A DNA stretch of 64,000 bases from Occallatibacter riparius (GCF_025264625.1 NZ_CP093313.1:3658001-3722000); one strand, 5' to 3'. Positions 9,682-18,977 are shown, numbered from the stretch's first letter. A program made the numbers and translations. Notes: generated by a model not told the origin, from the letters alone.

Positions 9682-9789
9682 CCGAATTCACCTCCTCTGA
9701 GGAAGAGCGAATGATGCGAGCTTAGCTATATGTCAGTGTGGGAAGTGACCGCTCCGTACAGTTTCGCGAGTGTCACAAAAACGCGCTAT

Positions 9790-10701
9790 CTAGCGAAAGC
9801 GGCTCAGTTCGGCGTGGGCAGCATCTGCGAGGAAAGGAAAAACAAAAATACGCGGCCCCTCAGGGAGCTTGCCTCCGGCCGCCGTTAGTGCATCGCAGAT
9901 AATCGCTGCCGTCCCGTCGAGACCCCGCACCCAGCGCGGTCGAGCGGCATTGCGCAACACGAGCCGCTCCGGCTCCACGCCCGCGGCCTCCAGCACCGTG
10001 CGCGCAATTTCGACGAAGTCCGGCCACCGTGAAGCGACACCGATGAGCCCGCCCTTGAGAGAAGGTAGCCACGAATCGAGCCACGCGCGCGCCGATCGAA
10101 TCTGCAGCGTGATCAGTTCCACGCCGGCGGGCAATGCGGCGCGCACGGCATTTGCCTGGCTCGGCCGGCACACCGGAATCGCCGCCAGAAGCGTTTCAGC
10201 TTTTGCGCAGTCTTCAATCGACGCGCTCGACACCGGCATCTTCACAACCTGCCTAAGCTCGGCAAGCAGGATCTCGCGAACCTCCGCATCAGGATCGACG
10301 AGCAGGAAGTGGTCAGGCGGCGGAGACTCCAGCCACCGCGCAACACGTCGCCTTACATCGGCGGCAGGCAGGTTGAGCTCGCGAACGGCGCGGAAAAAAC
10401 CGGCAATATGCTGGTCGAGAATCTGCTCCGGCGTTGAAGGCCGTACAGCGTTGTTCTTCACGTAAACGCCGCTGCCATGCCGGTACTCAGTCCAACCCTC
10501 GCGCTCCAACTGGCGATACCCGGCACTCACAGTATTCGGATGAATGCTGAATCGTCGAGCCAGCTCGCGCGTGCTCGGCAGACGGTCGCCCGCCGAGAGG
10601 TCGCCGCTCAAAATGGCCAGCACCACCTGTGTCACCAGTTGGCGATAGATCGGTACCTCGCTCGCAGGTGAAAACCAAAGCCGCACAGGCAAACCTCGCA
10701 T
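9790..10701 (-). CDS. GntR-family transcriptional regulator with unusual C-terminal domain
   Basis: 303 aa. Residues 10-80 form a clear GntR winged helix (PIYRQLVTQVVLAILSGDL, LPSTRELARRFSIHPNTVS, GSGVYVKN), closest in style to the YtrA subfamily. Residues ~90-303 match neither the aminotransferase fold of MocR nor an obvious UTRA domain. Alternating strands and helices there (DHFLLVDPDAEVREILLAEL, VELITLQIRSARAWLDSWL) suggest a ligand-binding alpha/beta domain. It follows the CBM6 gene by 29 bp on the same strand, so it may be cotranscribed with it. The inducer is unknown. Confidence 0.8.
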   Translation of the reverse strand: MRGLPVRLWFSPASEVPIYRQLVTQVVLAILSGDLSAGDRLPSTRELARRFSIHPNTVSAGYRQLEREGWTEYRHGSGVYVKNNAVRPSTPEQILDQHIAGFFRAVRELNLPAADVRRRVARWLESPPPDHFLLVDPDAEVREILLAELRQVVKMPVSSASIEDCAKAETLLAAIPVCRPSQANAVRAALPAGVELITLQIRSARAWLDSWLPSLKGGLIGVASRWPDFVEIARTVLEAAGVEPERLVLRNAARPRWVRGLDGTAAIICDALTAAGGKLPEGPRIFVFPFLADAAHAELSRFR

Positions 10702-10730
10702 CCGTTCAGGATCAACAACACATCGCGTTG

Positions 10731-11447
10731 CTAACGAGCCGCAACGAAATCAAAATAGGCCAGGTTCATGTTGCCGTCCGTCAAAATGTGCACCGTCAAG
10801 ACATTCCTGCCCTTCGTGAGCGGAACCGTGAAGAGCTTCGCAGCCAGATTCCAGTGATGCCACTGACGCCAGGCCACGGGATCAGCCCCATCATAGGTCG
10901 TCGCGATTCGCAGCGGTCCCGTAGCGTCCTTTCCATTCACGTCAATTGCGATTGTCCCACCGCGATTCGAAGTGTAGAGAAGATCCGCTCTGTAACTTCC
11001 CGCCCGCTCTGCCTCCACAGTGATGTTGAACCACTCGCCCGGCTCCGTCCACCCAACGTAGAGCAGATCTCTCGGAGGAACGACCTTCTCGAACGCGTTG
11101 TCATCGATCCGGTCTGGCGCCCGCTCGAACTTCGTGTACGACGTGTCTACTCCCTCGTGAATACGAAATTCATTCAGATAGCTCCCATCCGCTGGATTCA
11201 ACTCGCCGCTCCCATGATTCTGCGCATCGGCGTCGTGATAGGCGACCCCCTCGCCTCCCAGGTCGTAATAGGCGCACAGCACGCGCCCCGGCACTTTCTG
11301 TGCTCCATCCTGATAGCGGCCATCGTGATACGGCATGCCTTTGTACTGGCTCAGAAACGCCGGTGAGAACCCGCGACCTGCCACCATCGGCGCGAGCGCC
11401 AGCAGCGGCGCCGCCGCCAGGCAGAACATTGAGAATCTCCGACTCAT
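10731..11447 (-). CDS. Exported carbohydrate-binding (CBM6-like) protein
   Basis: 238 aa with a signal peptide (MFCLAAAPLLALAPMVAG). The body resembles a family 6 carbohydrate-binding module: GGEGVAYHDADAQNHG, a long loop, VGWTEPGEWFNITVEAE, GGTIAIDVNG and a C-terminal WHHWNLAAKLFTVPLTKGRN with AYFDFV. No catalytic glycosidase domain is present, so it probably binds a polysaccharide outside the cytoplasm. ATG at 11447 is preferred over a TTG two codons earlier. TATATA lies about 11 bases before the start, so a short leader is possible. It precedes the GntR gene. Confidence 0.75.
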   Translation of the reverse strand: MSRRFSMFCLAAAPLLALAPMVAGRGFSPAFLSQYKGMPYHDGRYQDGAQKVPGRVLCAYYDLGGEGVAYHDADAQNHGSGELNPADGSYLNEFRIHEGVDTSYTKFERAPDRIDDNAFEKVVPPRDLLYVGWTEPGEWFNITVEAERAGSYRADLLYTSNRGGTIAIDVNGKDATGPLRIATTYDGADPVAWRQWHHWNLAAKLFTVPLTKGRNVLTVHILTDGNMNLAYFDFVAAR

Positions 11448-11650
11448 ATCCAATCGTTATATACGCTGACCGCAATGCTATCGGGTGTACAGTTCCCCCA
11501 GGGATACTCGCACCCATGACGCCAGCTTCAGCCGCAGCCCAGCGGCCAGCGCGAACTCATTGCCGCCACGCAAGCCGGGGGAATCACTCTGATCGCACCA
11601 GCCCACAACGTCTTGATCGCAACAAGTGACAGCGCACACGCTCGAGCAAA

Positions 11651-12070
11651 TTACATCACTATCGGCAGGACTGAATCGAGCTTCGTCAGCTTCAAAAGCT
11701 CCAGATCGCGCGGTGTGCAGCCTGAGACAGACCACCGAACCCCTTTGTTCCGCGCTCTCACATAGAGCCCTGCCAACAGGCCCATGCCAAGCGAGTCCAT
11801 GTATGGAACGCCCGACAAGTCGAAACTCTGCGAGGTTACCTGCGCGCCTGCAGGCTGAGTCTCGAAGAGTTTGCGGAATGCATCAGGTGACAGGGAGCTA
11901 TGCATGTCTCGCGCTGTGAAGGGGCCCTTCAGTCGAAAAATAATCGAGCCCTGCTCCTCTCCTTCAACCACCTCGACAGAGAAATCGCGGCTCTTCCAAA
12001 TCTGAGCAGCGGAGCTGGAAACTTCGGAACTGGACAAGCGAAATTCCTTTCCATGCGAAAGATTGAACAT
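11651..12070 (-). CDS. STAS-domain protein (anti-sigma factor antagonist-like)
   Basis: 139 aa. After a ~30-residue leader comes a STAS fold: SVEVVEGEEQGSIIFRLKG, QSFDLSGVPYMDSLGMGLL and the closing strand helix LKLTKLDSVLPIV. S93 in MDSLG is in the place of the serine phosphorylated by anti-sigma kinases of the SpoIIAB/RsbW type. No kinase or sigma factor gene is adjacent, so its partner must be encoded elsewhere. ATG at 12070 is used; a GTG one codon earlier is also open. Confidence 0.8.
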   Translation of the reverse strand: MFNLSHGKEFRLSSSEVSSSAAQIWKSRDFSVEVVEGEEQGSIIFRLKGPFTARDMHSSLSPDAFRKLFETQPAGAQVTSQSFDLSGVPYMDSLGMGLLAGLYVRARNKGVRWSVSGCTPRDLELLKLTKLDSVLPIVM

Positions 12071-12143
12071 CACTCATTCCGGCTGGCCCGGCCAAACCCC
12101 TGCACAGCGGCCAGCCATGCAGTGAAGCTGCGCCTGAATCTCA

Positions 12144-13523
12144 CTAGGTAATTTCCGGAAATGCCGTTTGCCACGCGTCGAATCCGCCTGTCATGTTCGC
12201 GATGTTTTCAAACCCCATGCGTTGCAGCAGGCTGGTCGCGGCCGAGCTTCGGTAGCCCCCCTTGCAGTGAACAAACAGCATGCGCGAGCGGTCAAGTTCG
12301 GCTGTCCGCGTCGGCAACTGCCCCAGCGGAATATTTATCGATCCAGCCAGGCTGCCAGTGCTGCGCTCGCCGGCTTCACGAACGTCAAGGATCGTCGGAG
12401 ATCCATCCTCCCTCGCGCGCCACTCGGCCACTTCCTGCACAGACACCTGCGGCACATAATTCACCGCATACCCGGCCTGAATCCATCGGACAAGGCCACC
12501 TTGCAGAAAGCCAATCACGTTCTCCATGCCAACCCGCGCCAGGCGCGTGCGCGATTCTTCAATCGCCTTTTCGTCCTCGGTCACCAGCACTACGCTCGCG
12601 GCAAGACCGATAAGCCGGGCGGCCCAGGATGCGAATTGTCCCGAGAGTCCGATGTGCACTGAGCCCGGAATGTGGGCACACGCAAACTGCATCACAGGAC
12701 GCGTGTCCAGCACCACAGCTTCTGGGTCTGCCATAGCCCGCCGCAATGCTTCCGGTGTCAGCCCCTCGAGTGGTTTCTGATCAGACAGTGATGCCGCGCC
12801 CGCGCGGTTGCGCTGCACTTCATCGTGGAAGTAGGCTGGCCGCGCCGGCAGGTCGCTCGTCAACAACTCGACGAACTGCTCCCGCGACTTGGCTTGCAGC
12901 GCATAGTTCGACCTCCGCTCGCGCCCAATGGTCGAGCTCGCATCGGCACTCATCTGCTTGCCGCACAGCGATCCCGCCCCATGCGCCGGATACGCCAGCG
13001 CGTCGTCAGGCAACAGCAGCAGCTTTTGATGGACACTGTCGTACAGCATGCCGGCCAGCTCTTGTGGCGTGTGTCGATCTGACAGGTCAGGCCTGCCCAC
13101 ATCGCCCACAAACAGCGTATCCCCCGTCATCACCGCAAACGGCTGCGGCTCTTTCGCGGGATCCACCGCCGCTATGCAGATGCTCTCCTCGGTGTGCCCC
13201 GGAGTAGCCATCACGCGCAGAAGCCCTGAACCAAACAGAATCTCCTCACCATCCGCTAGTGATCGGTGCGCGAAACCCGCGCCCGATCCCTCTCCCAGGC
13301 AGATCGTCGCACCCGTCCTCTCGGCCAGCTCCACGTGGCCGGAGACAAAGTCGGCGTGCAGATGTGTCTCGAAGATCCAGCGAATCTCGACGCCGCGGCT
13401 TCGGGCGGCCTCCACGTATATATCCACATCTCGCTGCGGATCAACGACAGCAGCCTCCCCACCATCCCAGATCAGGTAAGACGCATGCGCCAGGCAGCCC
13501 AGGTAGAAGCGATCGATTTCCAT
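12144..13523 (-). CDS. Metallo-beta-lactamase fold hydrolase with two rhodanese domains
   Basis: 459 aa. The N-terminal half is a metallo-beta-lactamase domain with metal ligands visible in ETHLHADFVSGH, TPGHTEESI, MTGDTLFVGDVGRPDL and YPAHGAGSLCG. This is the persulfide dioxygenase/MBL-rhodanese signature. Two rhodanese domains follow. The first (AVVLDTRPVMQFACAHIPG) has no catalytic cysteine at its active loop (VVLVTEDEKAIEE). The second has HCKGGYRSSAAT with the expected Cys. The family is thought to oxidise or transfer sulfane sulfur. The gene has a GGAG ribosome binding site and stands alone. Confidence 0.9.
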   Translation of the reverse strand: MEIDRFYLGCLAHASYLIWDGGEAAVVDPQRDVDIYVEAARSRGVEIRWIFETHLHADFVSGHVELAERTGATICLGEGSGAGFAHRSLADGEEILFGSGLLRVMATPGHTEESICIAAVDPAKEPQPFAVMTGDTLFVGDVGRPDLSDRHTPQELAGMLYDSVHQKLLLLPDDALAYPAHGAGSLCGKQMSADASSTIGRERRSNYALQAKSREQFVELLTSDLPARPAYFHDEVQRNRAGAASLSDQKPLEGLTPEALRRAMADPEAVVLDTRPVMQFACAHIPGSVHIGLSGQFASWAARLIGLAASVVLVTEDEKAIEESRTRLARVGMENVIGFLQGGLVRWIQAGYAVNYVPQVSVQEVAEWRAREDGSPTILDVREAGERSTGSLAGSINIPLGQLPTRTAELDRSRMLFVHCKGGYRSSAATSLLQRMGFENIANMTGGFDAWQTAFPEIT

Positions 13524-14005
13524 GTTCGTCTCCGCTCAGTTTGGCTTGCCGGCAATGCGGAGACACGATTTGGGTGGGCGCCGGCGCTGCCGGGCCTCTT
13601 CTCCTGCAACGGAATCAGGAGCCGTGTCATTCATGCGCAGCATGTGCTCTCGTGCCTTTCAATGAGATTGCTCTACGTGGCCCGGTGTGATCGGTCCCTA
13701 ATAAACAGTTCTCTCGAACAGGCGCCCAAACCGCTGTCGCCAGCAGCCGAGAAGCTCTGCGCCTCGCAACAACGTCAGCATGCACTCGAGGGAAGAACCA
13801 GGGGAAGGTTTTTCAATACTAGCGCGCGCTCCCGGGCGCGTCCAGCGAGAATCTCAGGCATCCCCACTTCACAGATGCAAAAGGCGGAAAAGAGCGCCCG
13901 ATGCCCATCGCCTTGAAAGCAGAAAGGCGCCCGTCTACCTGAGTCTATGAATTGACATGCTGTCGTCGATTCGGCGGAGCTTGGATGTTGCGATATCAGC
14001 TCCGA
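13524..14005. other. Intergenic region with no supported gene
   Basis: About 480 bases between two minus-strand genes. Open frames on the plus strand here continue the antisense shadow of the MBL-rhodanese gene and show no ribosome binding site. No tRNA, repeat or terminator with a T tract was recognised. Confidence 0.5.
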
Positions 14006-14383
14006 TCATCGTCGCTGCGCCTTCCACGGATCGGCAACGAGAAGCCAAATGACCGCGACAATCACGTAGGCGTAGAACCCCAAGGCAAGGATGCCGATTG
14101 CCGCCTGAAACAATCTTGGGAAGAGGTTGTACAGGCCGATCACGGCGAGGATCAAACCGGCGATGACGCCAAACTGGAAGAACATGGCTTTCACCTGCCC
14201 CGAATTAACTAGCCAGCAAATGCCCCAGACAAGGCCGATGATGAGGGCCACCGGCAGCGAGGAGTACCAGTACGCAACCGCAGCGTAGACGCAGCAAATA
14301 AGGGAGAACCACTTCCTGGTGTCCTTGTTGCCCAAGACAATGGATGCGAGGAGGACAGCGATCAGACCTTCGCCGGGATTCAT
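14006..14383 (-). CDS. Small integral membrane protein of unknown function
   Basis: 125 aa with four predicted membrane helices (LIAVLLASIVLG, FSLICCVYAAVAYWY, LPVALIIGLVWGICWLV, VIAGLILAVIGLYNLF) and a fifth near the end (AYVIVAVIWLLV). AAAGGA lies nine bases before the ATG. No family is recognised and no neighbour shares its strand closely. Confidence 0.65.
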   Translation of the reverse strand: MNPGEGLIAVLLASIVLGNKDTRKWFSLICCVYAAVAYWYSSLPVALIIGLVWGICWLVNSGQVKAMFFQFGVIAGLILAVIGLYNLFPRLFQAAIGILALGFYAYVIVAVIWLLVADPWKAQRR

Positions 14384-14622
14384 GAGAGCGGGTCCTTTAC
14401 CTACATCCTTCCAGTAAGAGATACGCGATCTAAGACGGGGAGTTCATAATAAGCATCCCGTAAACATCGTGGGGACGACCGGCCGACGGGGATTCTGTGC
14501 AAGTTTTGCAACGCCAGCACCTCAGGCTATGGACGAAAGTTGTGCGGGGTTCTCCCGTCTTGCGCTATACACCGCACGGGAATGCTTTGTCATAATTCCT
14601 TAGGTCAAAGGACCCCACGAAG

Positions 14623-15003
14623 ATGACCGCCCAAGCTCTACGTGTTCTCGTCCTAGACGATGAGAAGGTGATTGCCAATAGCCTTACCGCCATCCTTCGC
14701 ACACGAGGCTACAAGGCCCAAGCGGTCTACAGCGCTGCGGGAGCAATGACGGCGGCCAAGGACCTGATTCCTGATACGGTTATCTCCGACATCATGATGC
14801 CGGAGATGAACGGCATCGAGTTGGCCGCGTACTTCGCCGTACACCACCCGGCCTGCAGGGTTATGCTCATGTCCGGCGATACCGCAGCTCCGGACCTACT
14901 CCGAGCGGCGCTACGCCACGCTCAATCACATTCGACCTATCACAAGACTGTCGGACCGATCGAAATCCTCCAAACCCTCGCCGCCTTTGCCCCTTCGGCC
15001 TAA
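14623..15003 (+). CDS. Single-domain response regulator (receiver)
   Basis: 126 aa made almost entirely of a CheY-like receiver: acidic pocket LDDEKV, phosphoacceptor D56 in VISDIMMPEMNG and Lys in HKTVGP. It has no output domain. A second protein of the same kind lies at 39990-40403. Such stand-alone receivers are numerous in Acidobacteriota. The usual LAKP(L/V)HP segment after beta-5 is altered here (YHKTVGPIEIL). No histidine kinase is adjacent. A decayed DUF1003 gene follows directly. Confidence 0.85.
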   Translation: MTAQALRVLVLDDEKVIANSLTAILRTRGYKAQAVYSAAGAMTAAKDLIPDTVISDIMMPEMNGIELAAYFAVHHPACRVMLMSGDTAAPDLLRAALRHAQSHSTYHKTVGPIEILQTLAAFAPSA

Positions 15004-15061
15004 GCAGCCCTGGAGTCGATCGCGATCTCGACTTCCCGCGTTCAACAGCATCCAAACTTGC

Positions 15062-15558
15062 ATGCCGAAGGACTTGTTTCAGGAACACGTCGAGCTGATC
15101 GCTAAGCACGAACAGGAGTTCCTCGATCGACGCACCGCCCGAGAACGGTTCGGCGACCTAATCGCGGGGGGAGCGGGCAGCGTGACCTTGGTCTGCGTGC
15201 ATCTGGCAGCTTTGCGCTTTGGATTGGCTTAAATCTTGCCTCGGGTTTCAGGCATTTCGATCCGCCGCCGTTCTCTGTTATCGGCAATCGTGGCGCTCGA
15301 AGCGATTCTCCTCGCGAGTTTTCATCCTCATGCGCCAGGTGCGGATCGGGCGCAGGTCAGAGAACGAGAGCACCTGATGCTTCAGGTGCTTCTGTTGACC
15401 GAGAAAGAAGTGACTGCCGCGCTGGACCTGAGCAGGCAGATTGCACGCCAAGTGGGGCTGGGCATGTGGCGGAAAGACCCCAGGTGCAAGAGCTGAGTCA
15501 GCGCACGCCAATCGACGACGTGGCGCAAACCATTCGGGAGAAGCTCGCGGGGGAGTGA
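15062..15558 (+). pseudogene. Frameshifted DUF1003 membrane protein gene
   Basis: Joining the three plus-strand frames recovers a DUF1003-type protein in order. It starts at ATG 15062 with KDLFQEHVELIAKHEQEFLD and GSVTLVCVHLA, then switches frame to FALWIGLNL, and again to HFDPPPFS. The original frame returns with LLSAIVALEAILLASF. A further switch gives ILMRQVRIGRRSE, then HLMLQVLLLTEKEVTAAL, and finally VQELSQRTPIDDVAQTIREK to the TGA at 15558. At least four or five frame changes within 500 bases mean no intact product. Repeated indel errors in the assembly are the alternative explanation. Confidence 0.75.
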
Positions 15559-15779
15559 GGGGGCGAGCTGCCTGCTTTTCGGATGAGGCTTTGAGGTTTC
15601 TTCCGACCAAACGGCCCCGGCTGGAGAATCGGGCCTCTGCCGGGTAGCTAACTTTCGCTCGATTTAGCTCGATTCTTGGTAGAAAGGGGGGCAACACGGA
15701 GTACAAGGGAGAAACAGCGGCTTCGGGCAGCCTTTGCATCCGGCTGATTAGCTGACTCGGAAGCTTTTGCCTGGCATGC

Positions 15780-15869
15780 TGGCGGAGAGAGTGGGATTCG
15801 AACCCACGTTAGAGTTTCCCCTAAACACGCTTTCCAAGCGTGCGCCTTCAACCACTCGGCCATCTCTCC
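15780..15869 (-). tRNA. tRNA-Ser (anticodon GGA)
   Basis: The minus strand reads GGAGAGATGGCCGAGTGG at its 5' end and GGTTCGAATCC in the T arm. The 7-bp acceptor stem is GGAGAGA/TCTCTCC. The anticodon arm has CTTGGAAAG with anticodon GGA. The variable arm is long, as in class II tRNAs, and the terminal CCA is encoded. Confidence 0.97.
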
Positions 15870-16054
15870 AATAGGGTGGTCTACTTCTTGAATTTACCAT
15901 ATCGCCCGCTGCCCCAATCGGCCGCGCAACGCTGCACAGCAGGCGGCTCTGAAACCGTTTACATCAGTCCGCCACCTCATTTATAGTTCGCTTGCTCACA
16001 CGCTCCCACTCCCGCGCAGCGCGAAGCGAAATCTCTCCCATCTCAGGGGTCTCT

Positions 16055-18589
16055 ATGCCTCCCATTTCTCGTCGTGATCTTCTCTCCTCCGGCCTTGCAC
16101 TCTCTGCCTCCTCTCTGCTCGCCCGCTCTGCCTGGGCGCGCACTGCCGCTGCCTTTGCGGATGCAACCAACGCGGCAGCGCTGCCCGCTGTCGCCCCTCG
16201 CGAGCAGCTCCTCTTCGACTTCGGTTGGAAGTTCACCTTCGGCCACGGCTCCGACCCCGCGAAGGACCTCGGCTTCGGCGTCGATCAGGGCGACTTCGCC
16301 AAGACGGGCGACTTCAAATTCGCCAAGTCCGGCTACGACGACTCCAAGTGGCGCTCCTTGAATCTCCCCCACGACTGGGGCGTAGAGCTGCCCCTCGTCC
16401 ACGACGACGAGCTGATGTCGCACGGCTACAAGCCCCTCGGCCGCCGCTACCCCGAAACCAGCGTCGGCTGGTACCGCCGCGAGTTCGAGGTTCCCGCTGC
16501 CGACAAGGGCCGCCGCACCTGGGTCGAATTCGACGGCGCATTCCGCTCCGTCATCGTCTTCGTGAATGGCTGCTTCATCGGTCGCAACGACAACGGCTAC
16601 GCGCCCTTCCGCTTTGACCTCACCGACTTCCTCGCCTACGGCGAGAAGAACTACATCGTCCTCCGCGTCGACGCCAGCTTCGGCGACGGCTGGTTCTACG
16701 AGGGCGCCGGCATCTATCGCCACGTCTGGCTCACCAAGATGGACGCCGTCCACCTCGGCAACTACGACAGCTGGATCCGCCCCACGCTCAACGGCAACGC
16801 CGCGACTCTCGCGCTCGCCACGACCGTGAAGAACGACAGCGCCGCGCCCGCCAATGCCAAAGTGACCTGGAAGATCCTTGATCCCTCCGGCAAGCAGGTA
16901 GCTACCGCCGAAGCAGCCGCGCAATCTATCGCCGCCGACGGCTCCGCAAACTACACTGCCACGGCCAAGCTCTCCGCTCCCGCTCTCTGGTCTGTCGACA
17001 CACCCAATCTCTACACCGCTATCGTCCGCGTCGAAGCCGACGGCAAAACCCTCGACGCTGAGAAGGTCACCTTCGGCATGCGCACCGCGCAATTCACTGC
17101 GGACAAGGGCTTCTTCCTCAATGGCAAGCCGCTCAAGATCCAGGGCACCTGCAACCACCAGGACCACGCCGGCGTTGGCGCGGCTCTGCCCGACTCGCTC
17201 CAGTGGTTCCGCCTCGCTGTTCTCAGGGAGATGGGCGGCAACGCTGTCCGCACCTCGCACAACATGCCCACGCCCGAGTGGGTCGAAGCCTGCGACCGCA
17301 TGGGCATGATGATGATGTGCGAGACGCGCCAGATGAGTTCCAACCCCGAAGGCATGGCGCAGCTTGAAGAGATGGTCAAGCGCTATCGCAACTCCCCATC
17401 CATCATCCTCTGGGGAATCGGCAACGAGGAATGGCAACTTCAGAACACTATGTCTGAGCAGGGCGCGCGCATCGGCGCCGATATGGTGCGCCGCTGCCAC
17501 GAACTCGATCCCACGCGCGTCGTCTCCGCCGCCGTCAATGGCGACAACGAGAAAGGCGTCTCCACCGCGCTCGACATCATCGGCTTCAACTACAACCTCA
17601 AGTTTCCCGACAAGTACCACGCCGGTCATCCCAAGATGGCCTGCTATGGCTCCGAGACATCGAGCGCCATCGGCACTCGCGGAATCTACACGACCGACAA
17701 ACTCCGCAACTGGGTCAACTCCTACGACGGCGTCGTGCCCTGGGGCGAGACCGCCGAAGAATGGTGGAAGTTCTATGGCACGCGCGACTGGCTGGCCGGT
17801 GGCTTTGCCTGGACAGGCTTCGACTACCGCGGCGAGCCCACTCCCTACAAGTGGCCCTCCATCAACTCGCAGTTCGGCATCGTCGACATGTGCGGATTCC
17901 CCAAGGACAACTACTTCTACTACAAAGCCTGGTGGGGCAAAGAGCCATCGCTGCACCTCTTCCCTCACTGGAACTGGGAAGGCCGCGACGGCGAAGAAGT
18001 GAAGGTCTGGGTCTACGCCAACACCGACGAAGTAGAACTCTTCGTCAACGGCAAGAGCCAGGGCAGCCAGAAGGTCCCGCAACTCGGCCACGTCGAATGG
18101 AAGGTGCGCTACGAGCCTGGGTCGATTGAAGCGCGCGGCTCGAAAGGTGGCAAGGTCATCCTCACTGAAAAGCGCGAAACCACCGGCGCTCCCTCGCAGA
18201 TCCGCCTCACGCCTGACCGCACCACCATCAACGCCGATGGTGAAGACGTCGCCGTCATCAAGGTTGAAGCTCTCGACAAGGAAGGCCGCTTCGTCCCCAC
18301 CGCTGACAATCAACTGTCCTTCAGCGTCTCCGGCGAAGGCCGTCTCATTGGCGTCGGCAATGGCGATCCCAACTGCCAGGAGAGCGACAAGGATCCAAAG
18401 CGCTCACTCTTCAATGGCCTCGCACAAATCATCGTCCAGTGCACAAAGCACGCAGGCGACATCCAAGTCGAAGCGTCAAGAGACCCCAAGGCCGAAGACC
18501 GTGCAGAGCTGATGCCCGCAAAGCTGACCATCACTACACGCCAGGTGGAATTGCGCCCGGCTGTGCCCGTCACGGGCGCTCACGAGTAG
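16055..18589 (+). CDS. Tat-exported glycoside hydrolase family 2 (beta-galactosidase-like)
   Basis: 844 aa from ATG 16055. An in-frame start at 15992 would bury the twin-arginine motif (SRRDLLSSGLALSASSLLA) that must be near the N-terminus. GH2 jelly-roll (LPHDWGVELP, SVGWYRREFEVP, GAGIYRHVWL), immunoglobulin-like domain and TIM barrel follow. The acid/base Glu is in GIGNEEWQ and the probable nucleophile Glu in ACYGSETSS. The C-terminal part has a DUF4982-like segment (HWNWEGRDGEEVKVWVYANT, VELFVNGKSQGSQ) and an invasin/Big-like domain. Predicted periplasmic hydrolysis of beta-galactosides or related polysaccharide side chains; the exact sugar is not decidable. Confidence 0.9.
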   Translation: MPPISRRDLLSSGLALSASSLLARSAWARTAAAFADATNAAALPAVAPREQLLFDFGWKFTFGHGSDPAKDLGFGVDQGDFAKTGDFKFAKSGYDDSKWRSLNLPHDWGVELPLVHDDELMSHGYKPLGRRYPETSVGWYRREFEVPAADKGRRTWVEFDGAFRSVIVFVNGCFIGRNDNGYAPFRFDLTDFLAYGEKNYIVLRVDASFGDGWFYEGAGIYRHVWLTKMDAVHLGNYDSWIRPTLNGNAATLALATTVKNDSAAPANAKVTWKILDPSGKQVATAEAAAQSIAADGSANYTATAKLSAPALWSVDTPNLYTAIVRVEADGKTLDAEKVTFGMRTAQFTADKGFFLNGKPLKIQGTCNHQDHAGVGAALPDSLQWFRLAVLREMGGNAVRTSHNMPTPEWVEACDRMGMMMMCETRQMSSNPEGMAQLEEMVKRYRNSPSIILWGIGNEEWQLQNTMSEQGARIGADMVRRCHELDPTRVVSAAVNGDNEKGVSTALDIIGFNYNLKFPDKYHAGHPKMACYGSETSSAIGTRGIYTTDKLRNWVNSYDGVVPWGETAEEWWKFYGTRDWLAGGFAWTGFDYRGEPTPYKWPSINSQFGIVDMCGFPKDNYFYYKAWWGKEPSLHLFPHWNWEGRDGEEVKVWVYANTDEVELFVNGKSQGSQKVPQLGHVEWKVRYEPGSIEARGSKGGKVILTEKRETTGAPSQIRLTPDRTTINADGEDVAVIKVEALDKEGRFVPTADNQLSFSVSGEGRLIGVGNGDPNCQESDKDPKRSLFNGLAQIIVQCTKHAGDIQVEASRDPKAEDRAELMPAKLTITTRQVELRPAVPVTGAHE

Positions 18590-18601
18590 CACAATCCTTC
18601 C

Positions 18602-18658
18602 GTGCCCCATCGACGAGTCTTCGTCGATGGGGCACGGGCGACAGGGTGGGAAACCACA
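18602..18658. repeat. Hairpin repeat, GTGCCCCATCG family
   Basis: A perfect 15-bp inverted repeat (18602-18616 with 18621-18635, loop GTCT) is followed by ACAGGGTGGGAAACCAC. A diverged copy with the same tail is at 21374-21462. It sits 12 bases after the GH2 stop codon and may also act as a transcript end, although no T tract follows. Confidence 0.7.
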
Positions 18659-18700
18659 ACTCCCACCGCCTTTTTATTAGTCCCCGACCACCCCAATCGA

Positions 18701-18755
18701 TTTACTCAAGCGCTTTACGAATTCCTTACGAATCCTCCCCGAAGTCCTTACACAC
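18701..18755 (+). promoter_or_regulatory. Tandem TTTAC/CTTAC direct repeats, KdpE-box-like
   Basis: TTTAC/CTTAC motifs start at 18701, 18714, 18725 and 18747, the last three spaced by 11 and 22 bases, i.e. one and two helical turns. The core TTTACGAATTCCTTACGAAT resembles the 11-bp-spaced direct repeats bound by OmpR/KdpE-type regulators. It lies just upstream of the 66-aa membrane protein gene and near a KdpE-like gene. Assignment is inference. Confidence 0.4.
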
Positions 18756-18776
18756 ATCGCCCCTACACTCTCCAGC

Positions 18777-18977
18777 ATGACGGGATTGTTATTAGCCGCG
18801 ATTCATGTGCTTGAAGTCATCTTCTTTGTCGGACTGGCGGGCTCAGCCATCGTTGTCCTGATCAGCTTCGTCGAGGACTTCGAGGTCCTCCTGCATCGCG
18901 ACAAACCCAAGGCGAGACATCGTGAACAGACCGACGCGCCCCAGACGCACCCAGGCGCCCTCCCCAATCTGTCCTAG
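18777..18977 (+). CDS. Small single-pass membrane protein
   Basis: 66 aa with one or two closely spaced membrane segments (LLLAAIHVLEVIFFVGLAGSAIVVLISFVE) and a charged tail (DFEVLLHRDKPKARHRE). No function is recognised. KdpE-box-like direct repeats end about 25 bases before the ATG, and a KdpD/KdpE-like pair lies downstream, so a link to osmotic or potassium control is conceivable. There is no clear Shine-Dalgarno site. Confidence 0.6.
   Translation: MTGLLLAAIHVLEVIFFVGLAGSAIVVLISFVEDFEVLLHRDKPKARHREQTDAPQTHPGALPNLS

Noticed and set aside
13524..14005. Search for a small RNA or riboswitch in the gap before the membrane protein
   Set aside because: No conserved riboswitch core, terminator with T tract or promoter was found.
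15648..15863. 71-codon minus-strand frame across the tRNA
   Set aside because: It reads through the tRNA-Ser gene and has no ribosome binding site.
16043..18313. 756-codon open frame antisense to the GH2 gene
   Set aside because: It exactly mirrors the codon pattern of the sense gene in GC-rich DNA, is rich in Gly/Val/Ala/Asp without domains, and the sense protein has full GH2 motifs.
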